Below are positions 28,787-42,590 of a stretch of 64,000 bases of DNA, in pieces. The translations under genes were made by a program, and so were the position numbers. The stretch comes from Sphingomonas sp. H160509 (GTDB lineage: Bacteria; Pseudomonadota; Alphaproteobacteria; Sphingomonadales; Sphingomonadaceae). The stretch covers positions 2,406,001 through 2,470,000 of the forward strand of contig NZ_JAMXSR020000002.1 in NCBI RefSeq assembly GCF_024124765.2, in the 5' to 3' direction. The notes below the pieces were generated by a model, which searched no databases, was not told where the DNA came from, and was given only the letters and a program-made list of their open reading frames with translations. Position 1 is the first letter of the stretch. Each line of letters begins with the position of its first letter.

Positions 28787-30088
28787 TCAGACTTGGCTCA
28801 CCAACAACTTGTCGATGCGGCGGCCGTCGAGGTCGACGATCTCGAACTTCCAGCCCTGCTCGACGAAGCTCTCGCCCTCGCCCGGCAGGTGGCGGAACAC
28901 CGACAGTGCGAGGCCGGCGACCGTCGCGTAATCCCGGTCCTCGGGTAGGTCGATACCGAGGCGATCGGCAAGCGAGTCCGCCGCCATCGTCCCTGCCACG
29001 AGCAGTGAACCGTCGTCGCGCACCACGACAGACGGCGCATCGTCCGGATCGGAGTCCGACTTGAACTCGCCGGCAATCGCCGCGAGCAGATCGGCCGGCG
29101 TAACGATGCCCTCGAAATGACCGTATTCGTCGTGGATCAGCGCCATCGGCACTTCGGCTTCGCGGAGCGCCAGCAGCGCGTCCATCGCGTCGATCTGGTC
29201 GATCACCACCGGCGCTTTCCGCATCAGCGCGCGCAGGTCGATCGGCTCGCCGCGGAACAGGGCCGCGGCGATGTCGCGCGCCTGGACGACGCCCTTGACC
29301 GCGTCGATCGAGCCTTCGCCGACCGGCAGGCGAGTGTGCTGCGATGCAAGCAGCGTCTCGCGGATCTCGTCGGGGCCCCAGTCGCAGTCGAGCCAGTCGA
29401 TCTCGGTACGCGGCGTCATCACTTCGCGCACCGGGCGATCCGCGAGGCGGACGACGCCCGAGATGATCGAGCGCTCATGCTCTTCGATGATCCCCGACTT
29501 CGACGCCTCGGCGACGATCATGTGGAGCTCTTCGGCGGTGACGTGCTCTTCCGATTCGCGGTTCAGGCGAAGCGCGCGGAAGATCAGCGCGCTGGTCGAA
29601 TCGAGCACCCAGACGATCGGTGCGGTGCCGATCGCGAGCCAGCGCATCACCGGCGCCATGAACGACGCGATCGCCTCGGGCGCACGCAGCGCGAACTGCT
29701 TGGGGACGAGTTCGCCGATGATCAGCGACGCGTAGGTGGTGAGACCGATGACAATCGCGAACCCGGCGGTTTCCGCGGTCGAGGCGGACAGGCCCCAGGC
29801 CTGCAACCGCGCGGCGGTCGGCATGCCGAGGCTGGAGCCCGAATAGGCACCCGCGAGGATGCCGATCAGCGTGATGCCGATCTGGACGGTCGAGAGGAAC
29901 TTGCCCGGGTCGGCGGCGAGCACGAGTGCGGCGCGCGCGCCCTTCTTGCCCGAGCGCGCCATCGCCTCGAGCCGCGCTTTCCGCGCGGAGACGATCGCGA
30001 GTTCGCTCATCGCGAACACGCCGTTCAACGCGACGAGCGCGAGGATGATCGCAACGTCGATCCAGGGGAAGGGGGGAAGCGGTGCCAT
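28787..30088 (-). CDS. CNNM/CorC-type hemolysin-family membrane protein
   Basis: 433 aa from ATG 30088 (MAPLPPFPWIDVAI). A DUF21 transmembrane domain (VAIILALVALNGVFAMSELA, STVQIGITLIGILAGA), paired CBS domains (REVMTPRTEIDWLD, VKGVVQARDIAAALF, LIHDEYGHFEGIVTPADLL) and a C-terminal CorC/HlyC transporter-associated domain (RDYATVAGLALSVF). The family is linked to Mg2+ or Co2+ efflux and stress resistance. The longer upstream frame lacks conservation. Divergent from the OmpA lipoprotein. Confidence 0.9.
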   Translation of the reverse strand: MAPLPPFPWIDVAIILALVALNGVFAMSELAIVSARKARLEAMARSGKKGARAALVLAADPGKFLSTVQIGITLIGILAGAYSGSSLGMPTAARLQAWGLSASTAETAGFAIVIGLTTYASLIIGELVPKQFALRAPEAIASFMAPVMRWLAIGTAPIVWVLDSTSALIFRALRLNRESEEHVTAEELHMIVAEASKSGIIEEHERSIISGVVRLADRPVREVMTPRTEIDWLDCDWGPDEIRETLLASQHTRLPVGEGSIDAVKGVVQARDIAAALFRGEPIDLRALMRKAPVVIDQIDAMDALLALREAEVPMALIHDEYGHFEGIVTPADLLAAIAGEFKSDSDPDDAPSVVVRDDGSLLVAGTMAADSLADRLGIDLPEDRDYATVAGLALSVFRHLPGEGESFVEQGWKFEIVDLDGRRIDKLLVSQV

Positions 30089-30283
30089 TGGCTCGGCGTC
30101 TCTTTGCAGGACAACGGTCCGTCGCACAACCGTCCTTACGTACTGGCTTGCGCATACTCGACATCGGAACGCGAAGATGGTCAGGCTCGGTTCAGTGCGC
30201 AGGCGGAACAATCGTCGCGACACCGGGTTATCGGGCGTATCGGGCACGAAGCCGTCATTCGTCATGCCTCAGGGAGATTATCT

Positions 30284-30958
30284 ATGAAAACCAAGATGTT
30301 CGCAGGCGCTGCAATCGCCGCACTGATCGCCACCAGCGGCTGCACCACCGATCCGGAGACAGGTCGCCAGACGATTTCGAAGACCGCATTGGGCGGTATC
30401 GGCGGCGCGCTGGGTGGCTATCTGCTCGGCGACGTGGTCGGTGGTCGTCACGACCGGACCGAGAAGCTGCTCGGCGCGGGCATCGGCGGTCTCGCGGGTG
30501 CGGGCATCGGCGCGTACATGGACAAGCAGGAGCGCGATCTGCGCGCGCGTACCGCGGGCACTGATGTGCAGGTGATCCGTCAGGGCGACGATCTGGTGCT
30601 CAACATCCCGTCGGGCATCACCTTCGCGTATGACAGCGCCAACGTGCAGCCGCAGTTCCAGCGGACCCTGGACCAAGTCGCGGATACGCTGTCGCAGTAC
30701 AACCAGACGTACATCGACGTGTACGGCCATACAGATTCGACCGGCAGCGATGCGTACAACCAGACGCTGTCGGAGCGTCGTGCGCGGTCGGTCGCGGATT
30801 ATCTGGCAGGCCACGGCGTGCAGACTGCGCGTATCGGTACGCGCGGCTACGGCGAAACGCAGCCGATCGCGTCAAACGATACCGATGCGGGCCGGGCGGC
30901 GAACCGTCGCGTCGAGGTGAAGATCGTGCCGATCACGCAGAACGACCTGCGCCAGTAA
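30284..30958 (+). CDS. OmpA-family lipoprotein with glycine-zipper segment
   Basis: 224 aa. Lipoprotein signal with lipobox ATSGC (Cys20), a glycine-zipper region (ALGGIGGALGGYLLGDVVGG, LLGAGIGGLAGAGIGAYM) resembling the YiaD/SlyB type, then an OmpA-like peptidoglycan-binding domain: GITFAYDSANVQPQFQ, IDVYGHTDSTGSDAYNQ, LSERRARSVADYL and NRRVEVKI. It anchors the outer membrane to peptidoglycan. Start ATG 30284, after AGGGAGATT. Confidence 0.92.
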   Translation: MKTKMFAGAAIAALIATSGCTTDPETGRQTISKTALGGIGGALGGYLLGDVVGGRHDRTEKLLGAGIGGLAGAGIGAYMDKQERDLRARTAGTDVQVIRQGDDLVLNIPSGITFAYDSANVQPQFQRTLDQVADTLSQYNQTYIDVYGHTDSTGSDAYNQTLSERRARSVADYLAGHGVQTARIGTRGYGETQPIASNDTDAGRAANRRVEVKIVPITQNDLRQ

Positions 30959-30994
30959 GCTGGGCCTATCGAGGGTATTCTCCCCTCGCCTACC

Positions 30995-31072
30995 GTTCCC
31001 CCGCGAAAGCGGGGGTCCAGGAGCCAAGAGCGTTACGACTGGTACCCTGGGCTCCCGCCTTCGCGGGAGAAC
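30995..31072. repeat. paired palindromic intergenic repeat (CCGCGAAAGCGG family)
   Basis: GTTCCCCCGCGAAAGCGGGG and GCTCCCGCCTTCGCGGGAG arms with CCAGG / CCTGG inner ends, between the OmpA lipoprotein gene and csaA. Confidence 0.8.
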
Positions 31073-31096
31073 GGAGTTAGGCGGTGACCGGACGGT

Positions 31097-31444
31097 TCAA
31101 AACAGCCTCCCGCCGTTCGGGACGTGTCCGGTCGGCGAGATCAGCACCACTTTCCCATCCGCATCGGGAAAGCCGAGCGTCAGGACTTCGGACATCATCG
31201 GACCGATCTGACGCGGCGGGAAGTTGACGACTGCCGCAACCTGCCGCCCAACGAGCGTCTCCGGCGTATAATGCTCGGTGATCTGCGCGGACGAGCGCTT
31301 CACGCCGATCTCCGCACCAAAATCGATCCGCAGCTTGATCGCGGGTTTGCGTGCTTCGAGAAACGGTTCCGCTTCGACGATCGTGCCGACGCGGATGTCG
31401 ACCTTCTCGAAGTCCGCGAACGTGATCACCTCAGAAATCGACAT
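31097..31444 (-). CDS. csaA: CsaA-type tRNA-binding domain protein
   Basis: 115 aa, single tRNA-binding (EMAP-II-like OB) domain: [55 protein letters not shown] and [12 protein letters not shown]. CsaA acts as an export-related chaperone in Bacillus; the activity here is inferred from the family. Its start overlaps the end of the GST gene by 14 bp, so they are co-transcribed. Confidence 0.92.
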   Translation of the reverse strand: MSISEVITFADFEKVDIRVGTIVEAEPFLEARKPAIKLRIDFGAEIGVKRSSAQITEHYTPETLVGRQVAAVVNFPPRQIGPMMSEVLTLGFPDADGKVVLISPTGHVPNGGRLF

Positions 31445-32105
31445 TGTCGTAGTGCGCCGGAGGTGAGATCAGCTCCATCCGTTCGGACAGCAGCGGGCGG
31501 AAGCTCGGGCGGCTCTTGAACCCGCGATACCAGCGTGCGGTCTGGTCGTGGCCCTTCCAGTCGATCCCGCCGAGATAATCGGTCACCGAGATCTGCGCCG
31601 CCGCCGCGAGATCGGCGAGGCTCATCGTCGCGCCGCCGAGCCAGTTCCGGTGATCGAGCAGGTAATCCATGTAATCGAGATGCCCGACCGCGGCCTTCAT
31701 CGCCTCGCGCAGGCCCTTCGCGTCGGGCGCGGTGCGGTGCGCGAGGCGCTTGACCATGCGTTCGTGGAGCAGCGGCCCGGTGACGTCGCGGTAGAAATGG
31801 GTGTCGAACCACGTGACCAGCCGGCGGATCTCGGCGCGGTTGGTCGCGGTACCGTTGATCATCGCCGCCTTCTCGACGGTCTCCTCGAAGAATTCGCAGA
31901 TCGCCATCGAATCGATCAGCGGGGCGACGCCGCGCGACGCGTCGACCATCACCGGCGTCTGGCCGGCGGGGTTCATGTCCATGAACTCGTCGCGGCGATC
32001 CCAGGGCGATTCGCGGACCAGTTCGTAGCCGACCCCCTTCTCGCCCAGCAGCAGGCGCACCTTTCGCGAGAAGGGACACAGGGGGAATTGATAAAGCTGC
32101 CACAT
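31431..32105 (-). CDS. glutathione S-transferase family protein
   Basis: 224 aa. Thioredoxin-fold N-terminal domain with CPFS redox motif ([20 protein letters not shown]), [11 protein letters not shown] and the glutathione-contact [11 protein letters not shown], then an alpha-helical C-terminal domain with [17 protein letters not shown]. The CPxS active site resembles the beta/omega-type enzymes. Overlaps csaA downstream. Confidence 0.9.
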   Translation of the reverse strand: MWQLYQFPLCPFSRKVRLLLGEKGVGYELVRESPWDRRDEFMDMNPAGQTPVMVDASRGVAPLIDSMAICEFFEETVEKAAMINGTATNRAEIRRLVTWFDTHFYRDVTGPLLHERMVKRLAHRTAPDAKGLREAMKAAVGHLDYMDYLLDHRNWLGGATMSLADLAAAAQISVTDYLGGIDWKGHDQTARWYRGFKSRPSFRPLLSERMELISPPAHYDNVDF

Positions 32106-32170
32106 GCCATCCGTTTAGGCGGTGGGGGGCGGCTGTGTCACTAGCGCGGGTTGGCGCCGCGAAGATTTGG

Positions 32171-32295
32171 TTCACGCGGAGGCGCGGAGACGCGGAGGTG
32201 TTGCGTTCGCAGCGAGCGAAGCTCCTCTCTCATCGATCGCAATCGGAGAAAAGCGGAGCGAATTTTAGCTCCGCGTCTCCGCGTCTCCGCGTGAA
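32171..32295. repeat. paired inverted repeat (TTCACGCGGAGGCGCGGAGA family)
   Basis: 27-nt arms at 32171-32197 and 32269-32295, reverse complements except one base, around about 70 nt. They lie in the gap between the GST and gltB genes, which holds nothing else I can identify. Confidence 0.9.
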
Positions 32296-32347
32296 CCCCT
32301 CTAACTTGCACCCCCGGCGGGCGCCGGGGTGGTGCGAGGGCTTGGGC

Positions 32348-36873
<4,526 letters not shown>

Positions 36874-36877
<4 letters not shown>

Positions 36878-38317
36878 GCCGCCACCTTCGCGTTGGCCGC
36901 CTTGGTCTTCAGCCATTTGTGCATCGTCGCCGCGACGTCACGACCGTCGCGGATCGCCCAGACGACGAGGCTGGCGCCGCGGACGATGTCGCCTGCGGCG
37001 AACACGCCGTCGAGCGAGGTCATCAACGTCTTGCCGTCGACCAGCACGGTGCCCCAGCGGCTTACGCCGAGTTCCGGAGTCGCGAACAAGGTCGGCAGGT
37101 CCTCGGCGTCGAAGCCGAGCGCCTTGATCACGAGATCGGCGTTCACCGAATAGTCGCCGGCGGGATCGGGTTCGGGTGCACGGCGGCCGCTCGCATCGGG
37201 AGCGCCGAGACGCATTTTCCGGACCTTGACGCTCGACACCATTTCACCGCCGTCGAAGCTCTGCGGGCCGGAGAGCCAGACGAACTCGACGCCTTCTTCC
37301 TCGGCGTTGGCGACTTCGCGCTGCGATCCGGGCATGTTCGCGCGGTCGCGGCGGTAGAGGCACTTTACCGACTTTGCCCCCTGGCGGATCGCGGTGCGGA
37401 CGCAGTCCATCGCGGTGTCGCCGCCACCGATCACGACGACGTCCTTGCCCTCGGCATTGAGGCTGCCGTCGTCGAACGCCGGGACCGCGTCGCCGAAGCC
37501 CTTACGGTTCGACGCGACGAGGAAGTCGAGTGCCGCGACCACGCCGTTCGATCCGCCACCCGGCAGGTCCATCGCGCGCGCCTTGTAGACGCCGGTCGCG
37601 ATCAGGATCGCGTCGTGGCGCTGGCGCAGATCGTCGAGGCTCGCGTTGTCGCCGACCGCGAAGCCTTCGTGGAAGACGATGCCGGCGGCCTTGAGCCGCT
37701 CTACACGGCGCATGACGATCGGTTTTTCGAGCTTGAAGCCGGGGATGCCGTACGTGAGCAACCCGCCCGCGCGGTCGTAGCGATCATAGACGTGGACGTC
37801 ATAGCCATGCCCGCGCAGATATTCCGCCGCGGTGAGCCCTGCCGGTCCCGCACCGATCACGCCGACCGACTGGCCGCGCGACTTGCCTGGTACCAGCGGT
37901 TCGACCCAGCCATTCTCCCAGGCGGTGTCGGTGATGAACTTCTCGACCGATCCGATCGTGACCGCGCCGTGGCCGGTGAATTCGATGACGCAATTGCCTT
38001 CGCACAGCCGGTCCTGCGGGCAGATCCGGCCGCAGATCTCGGGCATGGTCGAGGTCGCGTTGCTCAGCTCGTACGCCTCGCGCAGGCGCCCCCTCCGCGG
38101 TCAGCCGGAGCCAGTCGGGGATGTGGTTGTGCAGCGGGCAATGGACCGAGCAATAGGGCACGCCGCACTGCGAGCAGCGTCCGGCCTGTTCCTCGGCGGG
38201 CTGGACCGCGTATCGCTGCGCGATCTCACGGAAATCCTCCTGCCGCTCATCCGCGGTGCGCTTTGCCGGATAGGATTGCTCCCGCCCGACAAACTTTAGC
38301 ATCGAATCGTTCGCCAT
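36874..38317 (-). CDS. gltD: glutamate synthase small subunit (frameshifted)
   Basis: 480 aa after removing an extra G near 38094. Two 4Fe-4S cysteine clusters (CSQCGVPYCSVHCPL, ICGRICPQDRLCEGNC), FAD site VGVIGAGPAGLTAAEYLRGH and NADPH site DVVVIGGGDTAMDCVRTAIR. It delivers electrons from NADPH to GltB. Upstream of gltB with a 4-bp overlap, so the order is gltD-gltB. Start ATG 38317 (MANDSMLKFVGRE). Confidence 0.97.
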
Positions 38318-38367
38318 ACATGCCTCCGACAGCCGCGTTATTGCGCCATCGGAAGCTTGTCACGGTG

Positions 38368-38419
38368 AAATCAACCAGTAAGTCAGCATAGCTGTCGTAT
38401 TAATCGACCAAATCAACCA
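38368..38419. promoter_or_regulatory. direct repeats in the gltD promoter region
   Basis: AAATCAACCA occurs at 38368-38377 and again at 38410-38419, 42 bp apart (four helical turns), in the AT-rich 150-bp gap upstream of gltD. Candidate activator or repressor sites; the factor is unknown. Confidence 0.35.
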
Positions 38420-38468
38420 AAATACGTAAGAACAATTCTCAACAAGACTTATTGATCCCGAAACGGTC

Positions 38469-39278
38469 CTATTTGCTAAGCAACCAGACCAGTGCGGCGG
38501 AGCCGGCAGCTACCCGGTACCAGGCGAACGGCACGAACCCGTGCTTGGTGACGATGCCGACGAACCACTTCACCACCAGCAGCGCGACGACGAACGACAC
38601 CGCAGCGCCGATCGCGATCGCGCCAAGCCCGACCCCGCCGCCGCTCGCGATCGCATCGCGGTTCTTCAGCAGTTCGAGCGCGCTTGCCCCCAACATCGTC
38701 GGGATGGCGAGAAAGAAGCTGAACTCGGCCGCAGTGCGCCGATCGACGCCCAGCGCCAACGCACCGAGAATCGTCGCACCAGAGCGGCTGACGCCGGGGA
38801 CCATCGCAAGGCACTGGAGGAAGCCGATGCCGATTACCGTCTTCAGGGGGATGTCCGCCACGCCGCTGATGTCGCTGCGCGGCGCGAACCGCTCGACCGC
38901 GAGGATCGCGAAGCCGCCGACGATCAGCGCGATCGCAACGACCTCGGCGTTCCCAAGTAGCGCCTCGATATGCTTGTGCAGCGCAAGACCGATCACCGCC
39001 GCAGGAATGAACGCGACCACCAGGTTGCGCAGGAACAGCCACGACTTCGGCTCGCGCTTCAACAGCCCCATGCCGACCGCCCAGAACGTTCGCCAGTACA
39101 GCACGACGATCGCGAGGATCGCGCCGAGCTGGATGACAACGTTGAACACCTCCCAGCGCCCCGCGTCATAGCCGAGCAACCGCGTCGCGAGGATCAGATG
39201 CCCGGTGGAAGAGACGGGCAGGAATTCGGTGATCCCCTCGACGATGCCGAGGAGGATGACGGTGAGAAGTTCGGTCAA
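38469..39278 (-). CDS. uppP: undecaprenyl-diphosphatase
   Basis: 269 aa, polytopic. Signature GIVEGITEFLPVSSTGHLIL at the N-terminus (active-site Glu and Ser/Thr) and PGVSRSGATILGALALG, both typical of BacA/UppP. It recycles the lipid carrier undecaprenyl phosphate for cell wall synthesis and gives bacitracin tolerance. Complete. Confidence 0.96.
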   Translation of the reverse strand: MTELLTVILLGIVEGITEFLPVSSTGHLILATRLLGYDAGRWEVFNVVIQLGAILAIVVLYWRTFWAVGMGLLKREPKSWLFLRNLVVAFIPAAVIGLALHKHIEALLGNAEVVAIALIVGGFAILAVERFAPRSDISGVADIPLKTVIGIGFLQCLAMVPGVSRSGATILGALALGVDRRTAAEFSFFLAIPTMLGASALELLKNRDAIASGGGVGLGAIAIGAAVSFVVALLVVKWFVGIVTKHGFVPFAWYRVAAGSAALVWLLSK

Positions 39279-39337
39279 GCGGGAGCTCCGGCGCGGTAGG
39301 TCAGGGCAATCTCAAAGAGTAGGTAGCACGCGCAGGA

Positions 39338-40291
39338 TCAGGCGACATGGACTTCCGCATGCGTCTCGGCGCGACGGCCGAACCGTCCGGCCTTGCGAAA
39401 GCGCACCAACCAGCCCGGTGCGACCGTCGACAGCGGCGTCGCCTCGATCCCGAACGCGGCGAGGCCATCGGTGCCAGTGACGATATTGTCGGTCTGCAGC
39501 ATCGTCCACTGGTCCTTGGTGATCGGCGCGCCCGGCAGGAAACCGCCCTTTGCGATCAGCGCCCCGGCAAAGTCCGGCAACTCGACGATCGAAGGGTTGC
39601 GACCGATCGTCTTGGCGATCCAGCGGATGAGATTGCCCATCGTGATGATGTCGGGCCCGCCGAGCTCGAAGGTCTTGCCGCCGAACGTCTCGGGATCGGA
39701 GGCCGCTGCGACTACGGCGTCCGCCACGTTGCCGACGAACACCGGCTGGAACTTCGCGCCTGCGCGCAGCACCGGCACCACCGGCGCCTTGGCGATCATC
39801 CCGGCGAAGCGGTTCACGAACTGGTCTTCCTGGCCGAACACGATCGACGGTCGCAGGATCGTCGCATTGGGGAAGGCCTCGAGCACGGCGACCTCGCCCT
39901 GCCCCTTCGACTTGCCGTACGCCGACGCGGACTCCGGATCCGCTCCGATCGCCGAAACATGCACGAGCGCGCCCACGCCGGCCTTCGCCGCAGCCTGTGC
40001 CACCGTCTGCGCGCCAAGAGCCTGGACGCGCTGAAAATCGCCCGCGAGCACGCCGACCAGGTTCACCACCACATCCGAGCCGTGCACGGCGTGTGCGATC
40101 GTCTCGGGCTTGGTGACGTCGGCACCGACGAACTGCGTCTGGCCGAGCCCGCCGAGCGGCTTCAGGAAGAACGCCTGACGCGGATCGCGCTGCGCGATGC
40201 GGACGCGTGCACCCGTCGCCAGCAGCGCCTGTGCGACATAGCGGCCGACGAAACCGCCACCCCCGATCAGTGTCACCAGTTTGTCGTTCAT
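39338..40291 (-). CDS. NAD(P)-binding protein of the complex I NDUFA9 subunit family
   Basis: 317 aa atypical short-chain dehydrogenase: GGGGFVGRYVAQAL dinucleotide motif, GSDVVVNLVGVL, VHVSAIGADPESASAYGKSK (Ser, Tyr and Lys positions) and ILRPSIVFGQEDQFVNRF. Homologues accompany respiratory complex I or act in quinone or sterol-like reductions; the function here is unproven. Start ATG 40291 (MNDKLVTLIGG); the longer frame runs toward tRNA-Leu and is not credible. Confidence 0.88.
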   Translation of the reverse strand: MNDKLVTLIGGGGFVGRYVAQALLATGARVRIAQRDPRQAFFLKPLGGLGQTQFVGADVTKPETIAHAVHGSDVVVNLVGVLAGDFQRVQALGAQTVAQAAAKAGVGALVHVSAIGADPESASAYGKSKGQGEVAVLEAFPNATILRPSIVFGQEDQFVNRFAGMIAKAPVVPVLRAGAKFQPVFVGNVADAVVAAASDPETFGGKTFELGGPDIITMGNLIRWIAKTIGRNPSIVELPDFAGALIAKGGFLPGAPITKDQWTMLQTDNIVTGTDGLAAFGIEATPLSTVAPGWLVRFRKAGRFGRRAETHAEVHVA

Positions 40292-40403
40292 CGCGCGTCC
40301 GTCCACTTTGTTTTGCCTGCCAATCACGAATAACCCCTTGCCCCAGCAAGAGGCGTGTTGACAAGCATCGCGACCCTCCCCTAGAGGCGCCCTCCTACCC
40401 CGT

Positions 40404-40490
40404 GCCCGGATGGCGGAATTGGTAGACGCACCAGCTTCAGGTGCTGGCGATCGCAAGGTCGTGGAGGTTCGAGTCCTCTTCCGGGCACCA
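40404..40490 (+). tRNA. tRNA-Leu (CAG)
   Basis: 87 nt with encoded CCA. Acceptor GCCCGGA / TCCGGGC, anticodon stem CCAGC / GCTGG with loop TTCAGGT (anticodon CAG), a long class II variable arm, and T-arm GGTTCGAGTCC. The toxin locus begins 115 nt downstream. Confidence 0.97.
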
Positions 40491-40604
40491 CACTATAAGC
40501 ATCGCGCCTTATAGACGATCAAGCTGCGCACCACTGTGTGCCGCGCTTGACTTGTAGGACAATGTTGCTCAGATGTTCTCACCGCAAAGACAGCGGGGGA
40601 TGGT

Positions 40605-41701
40605 ATGGTCCAGGCATCAGGCAGTAGCGAGCGGAACGCGTTCTCGCGGTGGTTGCGGACGGGCAAGGTGCCATCGGCGCTGGGTCCTGACGGTCTCGAA
40701 CTCAAATATAATCCATGGCATGATTTGGCGGACGGCCAGTTTACCTTCGCAGGCGCGGGACGCCATGATGGATCGAGCAACGGCGATACGACTAACGCCG
40801 GGAACGGTCGCACGTCCTCCCATGTCGGTCGCGCTCCAAGAATCGGGTCGCGGACTGCGGCGCACCCGAAAGCCAAAGTGCCGGAGGCGAGACCGCTAGC
40901 GGGAGTTGGCCAGAGATCATTAGAGCACGGGTCGGTCGGAATACCGCCCGCGCGCGCTCCGGTAACGCCGCCAAGTAGTCAGTCGAGCCCTGTTGCCGAA
41001 TTCGTCGGTGGAGTCGGTCAGGGGCTTTACGATGTCAGCGCGGGAACGGTGACTGGCGTGCGCGCTGCGCTGACGACAAATCCGGTCACCACCGTTCGCA
41101 ACGCCGGCCGCGGGATAGCGGACATGATCGACACTGCGATCGCTGCCGAAGATACGCCAGCTCGTGTCCAGCTTACGCGCGCGGCAGCCGCGGTTGACAA
41201 CGCCTCGGCCCGCGAGATCGGTCGCGCCACGGGATCAGTCGCTGGAAACATTGCGCTGGCGGTCGCACCTGGGGCGGTGCTCTCAAGGTTTCGGCGATGC
41301 GCAGCCTGCGCATGGCGAGGCCGCGCACGATCTACGATCCGCCACAGATTGGCTGGGTGAAGGAGACTCTCAAGCGCGACGAACCTTGGAGAGCGTATAA
41401 TGATTCGGCGACCGGTGCGCGTACTGGGCAGGCGCCGACGCTGATGCGAACAATGCCGAACGGCTCGAAGCGACCCGTAAAGTTCGATGGCATACAAGCC
41501 GAATACGTTATCGATCGAAAGTGGGGCGTAAGGGACGCACCGCATGCGCGAGCCCAAATATTGCGACAATCGCAGGTGTTGGCGCAACATCGACTTATCG
41601 GCACGTGGGAGGTTCCCAACCCTGTCCAGAAATCCAAAGCGCTAAAGCTGCTGAAGAAAATGAACGTTACCAACATAAAAGTCAGGGTGGTGAAGCCGTG
41701 A
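40605..41701 (+). CDS. candidate polymorphic toxin with C-terminal PD-(D/E)XK nuclease domain (frameshifted)
   Basis: The raw frame stops at 41360, but adding one G in the GGGG run at about 41272 joins it to the frame ending at 41701, giving 365 aa. N-terminus: RNAFSRWLRTGKVP, then LELKYNPWHDLADGQFTFAG; a Gly/Ser/Pro-rich linker; a hydrophobic pretoxin-like segment (AEFVGGVGQGLYDVSAGTVT, TGSVAGNIALAVAPG). The C-terminal 100 residues read as a restriction-endonuclease fold: VKFDG (Asp295), YVIDRK (Asp304, Lys306), a Gln-rich helix (QILRQSQVLAQ), GTWEVPN, and a terminal strand IKVRVVKP. Probably a DNase toxin (inference). Overlaps the downstream gene by GTGA. Confidence 0.6.
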
Positions 41702-42009
41702 TAGCCGTACAGGTCGCCCGTATAGTCGCTCGGTTTGTGGTTTTTGCAGATCTCACAGATGGAGAACTGCTCGACGCCGATGTCGCTGTCGAGATGATGG
41801 AAGCGCTGGGCTCCGACCTTGAAGCGCTAGAAAAGGGTTTTCTACGCGAACTAGTCGATGCCTTCGCCGTAATTGCCGAGGAATATAGCGGCGAGGCGCG
41901 GCGGGTGGTGCGAGATATAGCGCACAGCTTTTATCTCGAAGAGGTGCTAGCAGCCGACGATCCGGTGAGACTGGTTCAGTTGGAAGCGCTGCGCGACGCA
42001 AGGGAATGA
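41698..42009 (+). CDS. candidate immunity protein
   Basis: 103 aa from a GTG start (VIAVQVARIVARF) overlapping the toxin stop (GTGA at 41698-41701), the usual arrangement of a coupled toxin-immunity pair. The protein is small, helical and acidic (ADLTDGELLDADVAVEMMEA, SFYLEEVLAADDP), as expected for something that masks a basic nuclease domain. I do not recognise a named immunity family. The assignment rests on position, size and charge. Confidence 0.55.
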   Translation: MIAVQVARIVARFVVFADLTDGELLDADVAVEMMEALGSDLEALEKGFLRELVDAFAVIAEEYSGEARRVVRDIAHSFYLEEVLAADDPVRLVQLEALRDARE

Positions 42010-42129
42010 ACGCCAGGATATCAGCGCCCCAAGCATGTGAAAGTAACGACGTCGAACAGTGGATACAGCCCTATCGGTGACGTTGGCTGAGAGCGTTTCA
42101 ACCGATCTAAGCGCCTAGCTTTGGCCCCC

Positions 42130-42300
42130 GTGGGCAAATTTCTTATCGCTAAGGCGGCGTGGAGCATCGCGACTGCGTCTTGCATCGTGACCGGCGGATT
42201 GATGTCCCGAGGCGAATTCGGGCAAGCGGCTTCCGTGTCGCCTAACTCGACCGAGTGGCCGGTCGACGTACGCAGAGATCATCAAGCGCCAAGGTGCTCG
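42130..42300 (+). CDS. possible small secreted protein
   Basis: GTG at 42130 opens a stretch (VGKFLIAKAAWSIATASCIV, then TGGLMSRGEFGQ) that looks like a signal peptide followed by a short mature part ending near WPVD. A one-base shift after 42270 would continue as STYAEIIKRQGAR and stop at 42302. Without homology support this is weak. The rest of the 340-bp gap between the immunity gene and tRNA-Gln shows nothing else. Confidence 0.3.
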
Positions 42301-42352
42301 TTGAACTCGTCGTTAGTTTTGGGATTGCCTCGACCGCTCAGGCGGGAAGCGC

Positions 42353-42426
42353 TGGATGCCCCGTGAGGATTCGAACCTCAATAGGCGGTATCAGAAACCG
42401 CAGTCTTACCATTAGACGACGGGGCA
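42353..42426 (-). tRNA. tRNA-Gln (CTG)
   Basis: 74 nt with encoded CCA. Acceptor TGCCCCG / CGGGGCA, D arm GTCT / AGAC, anticodon stem GCGGT / ACCGC with loop TTCTGAT (anticodon CTG), T arm TGAGG-TTCGAAT-CCTCA. The discriminator base is T, whereas G is usual for glutamine tRNAs. Confidence 0.93.
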
Positions 42427-42590
42427 TCAGCGAGGGCGGGCTCTACGGGTGGCCGCCGAGGCTGTCAACGCCAAGATGATGCCGTTCCGCCACTTCGCTT
42501 GCGTAATTGCGCCGCCGCGCTACATTCGTGTCCAAGCACCGGGCGGGTATTTTCCCGCGGCGGCAGACATAGATAGCGAGTTTTACGGCG

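Noticed and set aside
29117..30283. Long open frame running into the OmpA lipoprotein gene
   Set aside because: The first part is antisense to the CNNM/CorC gene; the lipoprotein signal and ribosome-binding site fix the real start at 30284.
40605..41360. Toxin candidate as a truncated gene of 251 aa
   Set aside because: One missing G in a GGGG run joins it to the nuclease-domain frame, giving a complete protein coupled to the immunity gene.
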